A DNA stretch of 64,000 nt from Streptomyces sp. 1-11. GTDB lineage: Bacteria > Actinomycetota > Actinomycetes > Streptomycetales > Streptomycetaceae. Location of the stretch: assembly GCF_007176755.1 (NCBI RefSeq), contig NZ_BJTV01000013.1, positions 124,001 to 188,000 on the forward strand, given 5' to 3'. Under the pieces are notes generated by a model. The model saw only the letters and a list, made by a program, of their open reading frames with translations, searched no databases and had not been told where the DNA came from. This document shows, piece by piece, positions 51,854 through 61,486 of the stretch (position 1 is the stretch's first letter; each line of letters opens with the position of its first letter). The position numbers were made by a program, and so were the translations under genes.

Positions 51854-52810
51854 TCACTCGGCGTCCTCCCTGATGCGCTCGGCGCCGCGCAGCCGGGCCG
51901 GGGCGGCCCGGCGGTTCTCGGCGACCTCTTCCTCGGTGGGAAGTTCGGCACCGCGCGTGAGCAGCTTGAGCCGGGGCTGGTAGCGCTCGGGCACGACGGG
52001 CAGCCCGGGCGGCGCGGTGGAGGCGGCCCCGGCCGCGAGGACCTGCTTGACCAGCCGGTCCTCCAGGGAGTGGTACGACAGCACGGCGACGCGTCCGCCG
52101 ACCGCGAGGGCCCTGACCGCCGCCGGGACCGCCCGTTCCAGGACGGACAGCTCGCCGTTGACCTCGATGCGCAGGGCCTGGAAGGTGCGCTTGGCGGGGT
52201 TGCCGCCGGTGCGCTTGGCGGCCTGCGGCAGCGCGTCCCGGATCAGCTCGACGAGCCGTGCGCTGTTGTCGAACGGCTCCTTCTCGCGCTCCCGGACGAT
52301 CGCCGAGACGATGCGCTTGGCCTGCTTCTCCTCGCCGTACGCGCGCAGGATGCGCACCAGTTCGCCCGGCGGGTAGGTGTTGAGGACCTCGGCGGCGCTG
52401 ATGCCGGCCGTCTGGTCCATGCGCATGTCGAGCGGGGCGTCCTGGGCGTAGGCGAAGCCGCGGCCGGCCTCGTCGAGCTGCATGGAGGACACGCCGAGGT
52501 CGAACAGCACGCCCTGCACGCGCGGGGTGCCGAGCCGGTCGAGGACCTCGGGCAGCTCGTCGTACACCGCGTGCACGAGCGTGGCCCGGTCCCCGTACGG
52601 CGCCAGGCGCTCACCCGACAGGCGCAACGCCTCCTTGTCCCGGTCGAGGCCGATCAGCCGGGCCTCGGGGAACCGGGTCAGCAGCGCCTCGCTGTGGCCG
52701 CCGAGGCCGAGGGTGCAGTCGACGACCACCGCTCCCGGCCGCTCCAGGGCGGGCGCCAGCAGGTCCAGGCACCGCTGGAGCATCACCGGGACGTGTCGAC
52801 TCTGGCTCAA
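51854..52810 (-). CDS. rsmH: 16S rRNA (cytosine1402-N4)-methyltransferase RsmH
   Basis: Methylates N4 of C1402 in 16S rRNA. It has 318 residues. SAM motif VVDCTLGLGGHSEALL; further GVLFDLGVSSMQLDEAGRGFAYAQDAPLDMRMD, FQALRIEVNGEL and VLSYHSLEDRLVK. I chose the TTG at 52810 (MSQSRHVPVML), 5 bases after GAGAGG. An upstream GTG at 52843 gives an odd basic leader. It is the first gene of the dcw operon here; no mraZ lies upstream. Confidence 0.94.
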   Translation of the reverse strand: MSQSRHVPVMLQRCLDLLAPALERPGAVVVDCTLGLGGHSEALLTRFPEARLIGLDRDKEALRLSGERLAPYGDRATLVHAVYDELPEVLDRLGTPRVQGVLFDLGVSSMQLDEAGRGFAYAQDAPLDMRMDQTAGISAAEVLNTYPPGELVRILRAYGEEKQAKRIVSAIVREREKEPFDNSARLVELIRDALPQAAKRTGGNPAKRTFQALRIEVNGELSVLERAVPAAVRALAVGGRVAVLSYHSLEDRLVKQVLAAGAASTAPPGLPVVPERYQPRLKLLTRGAELPTEEEVAENRRAAPARLRGAERIREDAE

Positions 52811-53193
52811 GGGGGCCTCTCGTTTCCGGCGGGCCGTACGCACCGCCGGGTCCCCGCCCGCTCCGTGAAGGGGAGGCCCGCCGGCGCCGGAAGCGTCAGC
52901 CGGCCGGGAGCGGGAGGAGGCCGAGCCGTACGTACGCGCCGCGCACGTGGGGAGACGGTCCGGGTGAGGGCCGGGGTCTCCGGGGGATTCACCAGCAGGG
53001 AGGATCGCGCCTCCCGCTTCGCGTCACTTTAGTCCACCGTGTCTCGCGGTCAATCAACCGGCCTGCGCGTCGCCCGACCGGGTGTGTCCACGGTTCGCGC
53101 TGCGTGTGGAGTCGCTCACAACAAGCCACAATGGCGTTCTTTGTCCGCTCTGCACAGCGGGCCCGGACCGGGGACGACCAGTACGGTCTGGGC
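52811..53193. other. Divergent promoter region between rsmH and carbonic anhydrase
   Basis: 383 bases without a gene. It contains the inferred dcw promoter (minus strand) and, on the + side, the presumed promoter of the carbonic anhydrase gene, where TCACAACAAGCCACAAT is the AT-richest stretch. No small reading frame with a ribosome site stands out. GC-rich arms near 52850-52920 could fold in the rsmH leader. Confidence 0.5.
53026..53053 (-). promoter_or_regulatory. rsmH: Inferred dcw operon promoter with GACAC motif
   Basis: On the minus strand TTGACC (53053-53048), a 16-base spacer and TAAAGT (53031-53026) make a plausible vegetative promoter. It would give a leader of about 210 bases before rsmH. 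The spacer holds GACAC (53043-53039), the WhiA core motif also seen at the ftsZ promoter. Binding is not demonstrated. Confidence 0.5.
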
Positions 53194-53742
53194 ATGACGA
53201 CTTCTGCAGACGCTCACACCGGATCCGACGCGACCATAGCGGGTGACGGCACCGTCACGGACCGTCTCTTCGCGGCCAACGAACGGTACGCGGCCGAGTT
53301 CGCCGACCCCGGCATGGACGCCCGCCCCGTCCTGCGCGTCGCCGTGGTGGCCTGCATGGACGCCCGCCTCGACCTGCACAAGGCCCTCGGCCTGCAGCTC
53401 GGTGACTGCCACACGATCCGCAACGCGGGCGGGGTCGTCACCGACGACGTCATCCGGTCCCTGACCATCAGCCAGCGCGCCCTGGGCACCCGCAGCGTGG
53501 TGCTCATCCACCACACCGGGTGCGGCATGGAGGCCATCACCGAGGAGTTCCGGCACGACCTGGAGCTCGAGGTGGGCCAGCGTCCGGCGTGGGCGGTGGA
53601 GGCCTTCCGGGACGTCGACCAGGATGTGCGGCAGTCGATGCAGCGGGTGCGGACCTCGCCGTTCCTGCTGCACACCGACGACGTGCGCGGTTTCGTGTTC
53701 GACGTCAGGACCGGACGGCTGCGCGAGATCGACCCCGCCTGA
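53194..53742 (+). CDS. Beta-class carbonic anhydrase
   Basis: A 182-residue zinc enzyme interconverting CO2 and bicarbonate. Zinc ligands are Cys54 in ACMDARLD and His107/Cys110 in HHTGCGM; the Asp56-Arg58 dyad is intact, and IRNAGGVVTDDVIRSL is typical. The length is close to short actinobacterial beta enzymes. ATG at 53194; longer in-frame readings extend into the promoter. It is divergent from the dcw operon. Confidence 0.93.
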   Translation: MTTSADAHTGSDATIAGDGTVTDRLFAANERYAAEFADPGMDARPVLRVAVVACMDARLDLHKALGLQLGDCHTIRNAGGVVTDDVIRSLTISQRALGTRSVVLIHHTGCGMEAITEEFRHDLELEVGQRPAWAVEAFRDVDQDVRQSMQRVRTSPFLLHTDDVRGFVFDVRTGRLREIDPA

Positions 53743-54007
53743 CGGGGCCCGGCCCGCCACGACCACCCCCGCCCCGCGCGGGCGGCGCTCGTGCCGCCGC
53801 GCCTTGTGGAACGGCGGCCGGAGAGGCCGTGGGACCGACATGGCGCGGGCAGTTGTCCACAGGCGGTGACACGAATCGGTAACGGCGGCAAGAATGCGGG
53901 GTGTGGTGTCGCGTGGAACTGTTCCGGCGCGGTGCCCGTGTTTCGGGGTGGGCCGGTTTCGCAGCGCAGAGCGTCGGCCCGAGTAAGAACGGGCCGAGGA
54001 GGGCCGG
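53743..54007. other. Intergenic region before moxR, nothing definite
   Basis: 265 bases with a possible short stem CCGCCC/GGGCGG near 53770 after the carbonic anhydrase stop. GCCGAGGAGGGCC just before the moxR GTG includes AGGAGG. No convincing promoter hexamers were identified. Confidence 0.45.
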
Positions 54008-55047
<1,040 letters not shown>

Positions 55048-55048
<1 letters not shown>

Positions 55049-56406
55049 TGAGCACCGGGGGGACGGGGCGGGTGGAGGCCGACCGCGGTGAGGCGGGCGG
55101 CGTCCGCACCGCCCTGGCGGGGCTCACCACGCGCGGGCGCTCCTTCCTCGCGGCCGGGATCGCGGCCGCGGTCTGCGCCTACGTGCTGGGCCAGAGCGAT
55201 CTGCTGCGGGTCGGGCTGCTGCTGGCGGTGCTGCCGCTGCTCTGCGCGGCCGTGCTGTATCGCACACGCTACCGGGTGGCCGGCAGCCGCCGCCTCTCCC
55301 CCGCACGGGTGCCCGCCGCCGGCGAGGCGCGCGTGCACCTGCGGATGGACAACGTCTCCCGGCTGCCCACCGGCCTGTTGATGCTCCAGGACCGGGTGCC
55401 CTATGTCCTCGGCCCCCGGCCCCGTTTCGTGCTGGACCGGGTGGAGCCGGGCGGGCGCCGCGAGGTGTCCTACCGGGTCCGCTCCGACCTGCGCGGCCGC
55501 TATCCGCTGGGCCCGCTGCAGCTGCGCCTGACCGACCCGTTCGGGATGTGCGAGCTGACCCGGTCGTTCTCGACGTACGACACGCTGACCGTCATACCGC
55601 GCACCGAGCCCCTGACCCCGGTCCGCTTCAGCGGCGAGGCGAAGGGGTACGGCGACGGCCGTCAGCGGTCGCTGGCCCTGGCCGGCGAGGACGACGTGAT
55701 CCCGCGCGGCTACCGGTACGGCGACGACCTGCGCCGGGTCCACTGGCGCTCCACCGCGCGCTACGGCGAGCTGATGGTGCGCCGCGAGGAGCAGCCGCGG
55801 CGCTCGCGCTGCACGGTGCTCCTGGACACCCGGGCGATCGGCTACGAGGGCGCCGGGCCCGACTCGGCGTTCGAGTGGGCCGTCTCCGCCGCCGCGTCGG
55901 TCCTGGTGCACCTGCTCGAACAGGGGTTCTCGGTGCGGCTGCTGACGGACGGCGGCACCTCGGTGCCCGGCGAGGGAGCCGACGGCTTCGCGGGCACCGG
56001 CCCGGACGGCGCGGACGCGGCCGGGCTGATGATGGACACCCTCGCGGTGATCGACCACTCCGACGGCACGGGCCTTTCCCGGGCGCACGACTCACTGCGC
56101 GGCGGGAACGAGGGGCTGCTGGTGGCCTTCCTGGGCGACCTGGACGAGGAGCAGGCCGCGGTGGTCGCCGGGATGCGGCAGCGCAGCGGCGGCGCGGTGG
56201 CCTTCGTGCTGGACCCGGACGCGTGGGTGCGGGAGCCGGCCGACGTGCCGGCTCCGGGCGACCGGCACCAGGAGCGGCTGCGGATGCTGCGCGAGGCGGG
56301 CTGGACGGCGGTGGGCGTGCCGCGCGGGGCGTCGCTGGACGAGCTGTGGCGGCAGGCGGACCGGGAGCGCGCGGGCCTGACCGGCGTCGGCGGGGAGGCA
56401 CTGTGA
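55048..56406 (+). CDS. DUF58 (vWA-like) membrane protein
   Basis: A 452-residue protein. Two membrane helices (about 32-49 and 52-70) precede a beta-rich part. The DUF58 core is GYRYGDDLRRVHWRSTARYGELMVRREEQP, followed by a von Willebrand A-like region (CTVLLDTRAIG) that in many members lacks a full MIDAS. It is co-translated with moxR and with the transglutaminase gene; both junctions are TGATG. It probably acts as the MoxR client at the membrane; inference. Confidence 0.92.
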
Positions 56407-58796
56407 TGAGCGGGCGGGCCCGGCTGGCCCTGTGCGCCGCCGCGGCCACGCTGATGACGGCGTGCTCGCTGCTGCCCCTGGTCGACCAGCCGACGTGGCT
56501 GTTCACGACGGTGCTGCTGGTCGCCGTGCAGACCGGGGTGGGCGCGGCGGCCCGGCGGGTGCCGCTGGCACGGCCGCTGACCGTGGCCGCGCAGGCCCTG
56601 GTCACGCTGATGCTGCTGACCCTGTTCTTCGCCCGGCGGCAGGCGCTCGGCGGGCTCGTCCCGGGCCCGGACGCGTTCCGCTACTTCGGCGAGCTGCTCC
56701 AGCAGGGCTCGGACGACGTCAGCCGGTATGCGATACCGGCGCCGCTCACCGACGGCATCGAACTGATGCTGATCGGCGGGGTCCTGGTGATCGGGCTGCT
56801 GGTCGACACCCTGGCGGTGACCTTCCGCAGTGCCGCCCCGGCCGGGCTGCCGCTGCTCGCGCTGTACTCGGTGGCCGCCGGGCTCTCCGACAGCGGCAGC
56901 GACTGGCTGGCGTTCCTGTTCGCGGCGGCCGGCTATCTGATGCTGCTGCTCGCCGAGAGCCGAGACCGGCTGGCCCAGTGGGGCCGCGTCTTCGGGGGCG
57001 CCCCCGGTGAGCCGGGCATGGCGGAGAGCGGGGCGGTGGCCCCGGTGCGCACCGGACGCCGGCTCGGCGCGGTGGCGCTCGGCGTGGCCGTGCTGGTGCC
57101 GGCCATCCCCCTGTTCTCCATCCAGGGCGGGCTGCTGGACGCGGCGGGGACGGGCGTCGGCGCGGGCAAGGGCGGGGGCGGCACGATCTCCGCGGTCAAC
57201 CCGCTGGTGTCGCTGCGCGACAGCCTGAACGTGGACAACGACCGCCAGGTGCTGTCGCTGCGGACCACGGCGGGCGACCTGTCGGACATGTACCTGCGCA
57301 TCGTGTCCCTGGACGACTTCGACGGCACCACCTGGAAGCCGTCCCAGCGGCACATCGTCGCGGTGCCGGACGCCCTCCCGGCGCCCGCAGGACTGGACGC
57401 GGACGTCAAGCGCACCACGGTGCGGACCAGGATCACCGCGGCGGACTGGTACGCCCAGGACTGGCTGCCGATGCCGTACCCGCCGAGCAGGGTGAGCATC
57501 AGCGGGAACTGGCGGTACGAGCCGGTCGGGATGACGCTCGTCGGCGACCACGGCCAGAACACCCGCGGCGAGGTCTACGAGGTGCGCAGCCTCGACGTGC
57601 GGCCGTCCGCCGCCGAGCTGGCCGCCGCGCCCCCGGCGCCCGCGGCCCTGCGGCGCGAGTACACCAGGGTGCCGTCCAGGCTGCCGAAGGTGGTGGCGAG
57701 GACCGCCGAGGAGATCACCGCGGGCTCGTCCAGCCACTACGACGAGGCGGTCAAGCTGCAGGACTGGTTCGCGGTGAACGGCGGCTTCCAGTACGACACC
57801 GAGGTCGAGGTCGGCCAGGGCCCGGACGCGATCGCGAACTTCCTGCGGAAGAAACAGGGCTTCTGCGTGCACTTCTCCTTCGCGATGGCCGCGATGGCCC
57901 GCACGCTGGGCATCCCGGCCCGGGTCGCGGTGGGCTTCGCGCCCGGCACCCCGCAGGCGGACGGCTCGGTCTCGGTGTCCCTGAAGGACGCGCACGCCTG
58001 GCCCGAGCTGTACTTCGAGGGCGTGGGCTGGACCCGTTTCGAACCGACCCCGACCCGGGGCACGGTGCCGTCCTACACCCAGTCGGACACGCCGGGCACG
58101 TCGCAGCCGGACGAGGCACTGCCGTCGCGCGGGGCGTCCGAGGCGCCCTCGGCGGTGGCCTCGCCGAGCGAGAGCTGCTCGGCGCAGTTGCGCAAGCTGG
58201 AGGCGTGCGACAGCCCGGCCGCGGCGGTCGCGCGTCCCGGCGGTGGCGGCAGCGGCTGGGACCTGCTGTGGCTCGCCCTGATCGGGCTCGGTGTCCTGGC
58301 GGTGCTGGCGGTGCCCTTCCTGCCGTTGCTGTGGCGGGCGCGGTTGCGGGCCGTACGGCTCGGCGGGCACGCCCGGACCGGGGAGGGCGCCGCCGCCCAC
58401 GCGCTGTCGGCCTGGCAGGAGCTGACCGACAGCGCCTGGGACCTGGGCATCCTGCCGGACGAGTCGCTGACCCCGCGCAGCGCGGCGGCGAGGATCGTGC
58501 GGCTGGGCCGTCTCGACGCGGCCGCCGGGGCCGCGGTGCACCGGGTGGCGGACGCGGTGGAGCAGGTGCTGTACGCGCCCAGGCCGCGACCGGTGGCGGG
58601 CCTCGCCGAGGACGTGCGCCGGGTGATCACCGCCCTGAACGGCGGTGTGCGCCGGCGGACGAGGCTGCGAGCGCGGTTCGCGCCGCGGTCGGCGGTGCGG
58701 GTGCTGTGGGCGGCGTCGGACCGGTGGACGGCGCTCAGAGAGCGCCTGGTGGCCGCCCGGCCGGGGTGGCGCCGACCGTCCGGCCAGCGGGGCTGA
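56406..58796 (+). CDS. Membrane transglutaminase-like protein (TgpA family)
   Basis: A 796-residue protein. Six or seven N-terminal membrane helices lie within residues 1-240. A large extracytoplasmic part contains the transglutaminase-like core: FLRKKQGFCVHFSFAMAAMARTLGIPARVAVGF (Cys487) and LKDAHAWPELYFEGVGW (His530). It continues FEPTPTRG, then a Ser/Pro-rich stretch, another membrane helix (about 619-640) and a cytoplasmic C-terminal domain. This is the DUF3488/DUF4129-type architecture. A protease or acyltransferase role on the cell surface is inferred. Downstream lie degenerate repeats and a very long hairpin. Confidence 0.92.
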   Translation: MSGRARLALCAAAATLMTACSLLPLVDQPTWLFTTVLLVAVQTGVGAAARRVPLARPLTVAAQALVTLMLLTLFFARRQALGGLVPGPDAFRYFGELLQQGSDDVSRYAIPAPLTDGIELMLIGGVLVIGLLVDTLAVTFRSAAPAGLPLLALYSVAAGLSDSGSDWLAFLFAAAGYLMLLLAESRDRLAQWGRVFGGAPGEPGMAESGAVAPVRTGRRLGAVALGVAVLVPAIPLFSIQGGLLDAAGTGVGAGKGGGGTISAVNPLVSLRDSLNVDNDRQVLSLRTTAGDLSDMYLRIVSLDDFDGTTWKPSQRHIVAVPDALPAPAGLDADVKRTTVRTRITAADWYAQDWLPMPYPPSRVSISGNWRYEPVGMTLVGDHGQNTRGEVYEVRSLDVRPSAAELAAAPPAPAALRREYTRVPSRLPKVVARTAEEITAGSSSHYDEAVKLQDWFAVNGGFQYDTEVEVGQGPDAIANFLRKKQGFCVHFSFAMAAMARTLGIPARVAVGFAPGTPQADGSVSVSLKDAHAWPELYFEGVGWTRFEPTPTRGTVPSYTQSDTPGTSQPDEALPSRGASEAPSAVASPSESCSAQLRKLEACDSPAAAVARPGGGGSGWDLLWLALIGLGVLAVLAVPFLPLLWRARLRAVRLGGHARTGEGAAAHALSAWQELTDSAWDLGILPDESLTPRSAAARIVRLGRLDAAAGAAVHRVADAVEQVLYAPRPRPVAGLAEDVRRVITALNGGVRRRTRLRARFAPRSAVRVLWAASDRWTALRERLVAARPGWRRPSGQRG

Positions 58797-58817
58797 GACG
58801 GCCCCGGGGCCTCGGGG

Positions 58818-59045
58818 CGCTGGAGCCGCCGGGCGCTGGAGCCGCAGGGCTTAAGGAGCCGCAGGGCGCCGAAGCCGCAGGGCTAGGAGCCGCGGGGCAC
58901 TAAAACCGCCTGGCACTGGAGCCGCAGCGCTCAGGAGCCGCGAGCACCGAAGCCGCCAGGCCACGAAGCCGCCGGACCCCGTAGCCAGGGGGCACCGGAG
59001 CCGCCAAGCCCCGGAGCCGCCGCGAGCCGCCGAAGCCGCAGGGCG
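58818..59045. repeat. Degenerate tandem repeat of about 16 bases
   Basis: About 14 imperfect units, most 15-17 bases long, with consensus CYGGAGCCGCAGGGCN. They occupy almost the whole space between the transglutaminase stop and the long hairpin. Units vary at several positions and some have short indels, so this looks like an old, drifting array. No reading frame with support. Confidence 0.8.
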
Positions 59046-59050
59046 CTCCA

Positions 59051-59102
59051 GGACATCCGTGAGGGGTGACCACCGGCTGGTGGTCACCCCTCACGGATGT
59101 CC
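59051..59102. terminator. 24-bp perfect hairpin between convergent genes
   Basis: Positions 59051-59074 pair perfectly with 59079-59102 around a 4-base GGCT loop. It lies between the transglutaminase gene (+) and the DUF3040 gene (-), so it can terminate both. The perfect 24-base stem is much longer than the other terminators here. Confidence 0.85.
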
Positions 59103-59147
59103 GATGTCGGCCGCTGCCGTCAGGTGCCCGGTCCGACCGGTGAGGTC

Positions 59148-59534
59148 CTAGTGGCCCTGCTGCTCGTCGCGGCGGCGCTGCCAGCGCTGCTCGATCCGGT
59201 CCATCATGGAGCGCTTCTGCCGTACCTGGCGGCGCGGGGCGCCCGCGGGCCGCTCGCCCGGCTTGGGGGCCTTGCGCCAGCCGGTGACGGCCAGCACGGC
59301 GCAGCCGAGCATCACGAGGAAGCCCACCACGCTGACCCAGATCTGCTGCGCGACCATTCCGGCCATGAGGAGCGCGATACCCACGAGGAAGCCCACGACC
59401 GCCTGGTAGACCCGCCGCCGGGTGTACGTCCGCAGCCCACTTCCCTCAAGCGCCGACGCGAACTTGGGATCTTCGGCGTACAGCGCTCGCTCCATCTGCT
59501 CGAGCATGCGCTGCTCGTGCTCCGAGAGCGGCAC
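59148..59534 (-). CDS. DUF3040 membrane protein
   Basis: A 128-residue actinobacterial DUF3040 protein: MPLSEHEQRMLEQMERALYAEDPKFASAL, two membrane helices (about 44-62 and 66-84), and a basic tail ending WQRRRDEQQGH. The GTG at 59534 has GAGGAGG 6 bases upstream, which decides the start. The family is conserved beside the division cluster in Streptomyces; function unknown. Confidence 0.9.
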   Translation of the reverse strand: MPLSEHEQRMLEQMERALYAEDPKFASALEGSGLRTYTRRRVYQAVVGFLVGIALLMAGMVAQQIWVSVVGFLVMLGCAVLAVTGWRKAPKPGERPAGAPRRQVRQKRSMMDRIEQRWQRRRDEQQGH

Positions 59535-59810
59535 GGAGTCCTCCTCATCGTGCAGTCGCCGGGGCGACCCGGGGGGTCCCTTCAGGATAGGCAGGGAATC
59601 GCCCCCGTGAAACCCGCCCCTCTGCGCCAATTGGCCAACCGGAATCCATCCTGGCCGTCCCGGCTCGCTGAGGCTTCCATTCCCCGGCGGCCGACCCGTC
59701 ATGCCGGACGGTGTACCTCGATCATACGGCGCAAACCGCTCGATCGGGTGGCTTGTGGCGTACTCCATCCGCCGCCGAGCCCCTGATCAGCGGCGGGTCA
59801 CCGGGAGCGC
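59535..59810. other. Intergenic region upstream of the DUF3040 gene
   Basis: 276 bases between two minus-strand genes. TATCCT on the minus strand (59589-59584) is a possible -10 for the DUF3040 gene. Nothing else definite is seen. Confidence 0.4.
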
Positions 59811-60581
59811 TCAGGCCCCGGCGGACCCCCTGGTCTCACCGAGCACGTGGAGCTGGGTGGCGACCGAGTGGAACGCGGGCAGTTCGGCCGCCGCCGCCTC
59901 GAGCTTCAGCAGCGCGTCCATGGCCCCGGGTTCGGTGTCCACCAGGACGCCGGGCACGAGGTCGGCGAAGACCCGTACGCCGTGCACAGCGCCGACCCGC
60001 AGGCCCGCGCCCTCCACCAGCGCGGTGAGCTGCTCCGCGGTGAAGCGGCGCGGCACGGGGTCGCCGGCCCCCCAGCGGCCCTCGGGGTCCTGGAGCGCCT
60101 GCTTGGCCTCCTTGAAGTGGCCGGCCAGGGCCCGGGCGAGCACGGCGCCGCCGAGGCCGGCGGCGAGCAGGCTGAGGACGCCCTCGGAGCGCAGGGCGGC
60201 CACCGCGTTGCGCACGCCCTCGGCCGGGTCGTCCACGTACTCGAGGACGCCGTGGCACAGCACCACGTCGTGGCCGCTGCGCTCGACCACGTCGAACAGG
60301 CCGTGGGCGTCGCCCTGGACGCCCCGGACCCGGTCGGCGACACCGGCCTCGGCGGCGCGGCGTTCGAGCGCGAACAGCGCGTTGGGGCTGGGGTCGACGA
60401 CGGTGACCCGGTGGCCGAGGCCGGCCAGGGGCACGGCGAAGTTGCCGCTGCCGCCCCCGGTGTCGAGGACGTCCAGCGATTCCCGCCCCGTGGCCTTGAC
60501 CCGGCGGTCGAGGGCGTCCTGGAGGACCTCCCAGACCACTGCGGTACGGAGGGAGGAACGGGGGCGCATCGGGTCCGACAC
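59811..60581 (-). CDS. SAM-dependent class I methyltransferase
   Basis: A 256-residue methyltransferase with motif I LDVLDTGGGSGNFAVPLAGLG (about 36-56), the acidic motif VTVVDPSP, GDAHGL and CHGVLEYVDDPAEGVRNAV. It resembles SmtA/UbiE-like enzymes; the substrate is unknown. Start GTG at 60581. A short hairpin (60603-60610/60619-60626) lies in its leader. Confidence 0.88.
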   Translation of the reverse strand: MSDPMRPRSSLRTAVVWEVLQDALDRRVKATGRESLDVLDTGGGSGNFAVPLAGLGHRVTVVDPSPNALFALERRAAEAGVADRVRGVQGDAHGLFDVVERSGHDVVLCHGVLEYVDDPAEGVRNAVAALRSEGVLSLLAAGLGGAVLARALAGHFKEAKQALQDPEGRWGAGDPVPRRFTAEQLTALVEGAGLRVGAVHGVRVFADLVPGVLVDTEPGAMDALLKLEAAAAELPAFHSVATQLHVLGETRGSAGA

Positions 60582-60761
60582 GGCAGTTGACTCCTCGGCG
60601 CGGCGCCGCCTTGTTGCCGGCGGCGCAGAACGGGGTGCCTCCCCGGCCCGGACGCGGGTGGAGGGAAGGCCTCAGGCATCTCCACCCTATTGCCTCCGCC
60701 GCTCCGCCCACTCATCGCGGTGGGGCGGGCCGGGTCCGTCTCGCGGGGCGGACGGCCGAGG

Positions 60762-61322
60762 TCAGCCCGCGTCGGGGAGGTCTTCGCGGACCGGTGGGCC
60801 CGGTGGCTCCTCCGGGTCGTGGCGGGGCTGGGGCAGGACGGGCTGGAGCACCAGCAGCCGCTCGACGAGGCGGAGGAACATCGCCACGTCGCGTATCAGG
60901 TCGTCGGCGTCCCGCTGCCCCGCCGCGCCCTGGATGCCCGCCTCGGCGCGGGCCCGGCGGGCGGCGCCGGAGGCGAAGAGCGCGCTCCACTCGTCGAGTT
61001 CGGGGGCTATCTCGGGCAGCACCTCCCAGGCGCTGCGGATACGGGCCCGGCGGCGGGGCGAGGTCTCGGGACGGCCCCGGGCCGCGAGCACCGCGGCGGC
61101 GGTGCGCAGGGCGGCGAGGTGTGCGGTCGCGTAGCGCTCGTTGGGCGTGGCGAGCCGGCCGGCCTCCTCGAGTCCGGCACGGGCCTGGGCGAGCAGGTCG
61201 AGGGCGGCGGGCGGGGCCGTGGCCCGGCGGAGCACGGGGTGCACGTCGCCCGCCGGGCCGGTCAGTGAGGGGGCAGGGCCGGTGGCGCGGCGCCGGTGGG
61301 CGGCTGCGGACTGGTTGGCCAT
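60762..61322 (-). CDS. HEPN-domain protein (SAV_6107-like)
   Basis: A 186-residue protein resembling the Streptomyces SAV_6107 HEPN family. The disordered N-terminus (MANQSAAAHRRRATG) is followed by a helical bundle; RYATAH (Arg63 to His68) gives the R-X4-H pattern seen in HEPN ribonucleases. Pro-rich acidic C-terminus. The ATG at 61322 is 6 bases after AGGAGG, so longer upstream starts are unlikely. I see no adjacent nucleotidyltransferase that would form a standard toxin-antitoxin pair. RNase activity is untested inference. Confidence 0.82.
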   Translation of the reverse strand: MANQSAAAHRRRATGPAPSLTGPAGDVHPVLRRATAPPAALDLLAQARAGLEEAGRLATPNERYATAHLAALRTAAAVLAARGRPETSPRRRARIRSAWEVLPEIAPELDEWSALFASGAARRARAEAGIQGAAGQRDADDLIRDVAMFLRLVERLLVLQPVLPQPRHDPEEPPGPPVREDLPDAG

Positions 61323-61410
61323 GACGAACCTCCTGTCGTCTGTGACGGCACGGATGCCGTATGTGCCCATCGTGAGGTATGGCACTGACAATCCGATCTG
61401 ACCTGCTCTT

Positions 61411-61462
61411 TTGCTTCGGTCAGGGGTTCGGAGTACTTTTGTACTGACCAGTCAGTGCAAAA
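61411..61462 (+). promoter_or_regulatory. Promoter and 26-bp TetR-type operator
   Basis: TTGCTT (61411-61416), a 17-base spacer and TACTTT (61434-61439) form a good promoter. Overlapping its -10 and start point is a 26-base palindrome, 61437-61462: TTTTGTACTGAC, CA, GTCAGTGCAAAA, with one mismatch in twelve per half. Such ACTGAC-CA-GTCAGT cores are typical of TetR-family repressors. The repressor gene is not in the window and may lie to the right. Confidence 0.78.
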
Positions 61463-61486
61463 ACGGAACAGGCAAGGGGGAGGCTT

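Noticed and set aside
53104..53193. N-terminal extension of the carbonic anhydrase from an upstream ATG
   Set aside because: The extension has no family similarity and would cover the likely promoter. The ATG at 53194 gives the normal length.
58818..59045. CRISPR array or coding repeat downstream of the transglutaminase gene
   Set aside because: Units are about 16 bases with no spacers, contain frame-breaking indels and have no start or ribosome site.
60603..60626. Hairpin GCGCCGCC/GGCGGCGC as terminator of the HEPN gene
   Set aside because: It lies only 22 bases before the methyltransferase start and far (about 135 bases) from the HEPN stop, with no T-tract. It may be a leader hairpin; evidence too thin to call.
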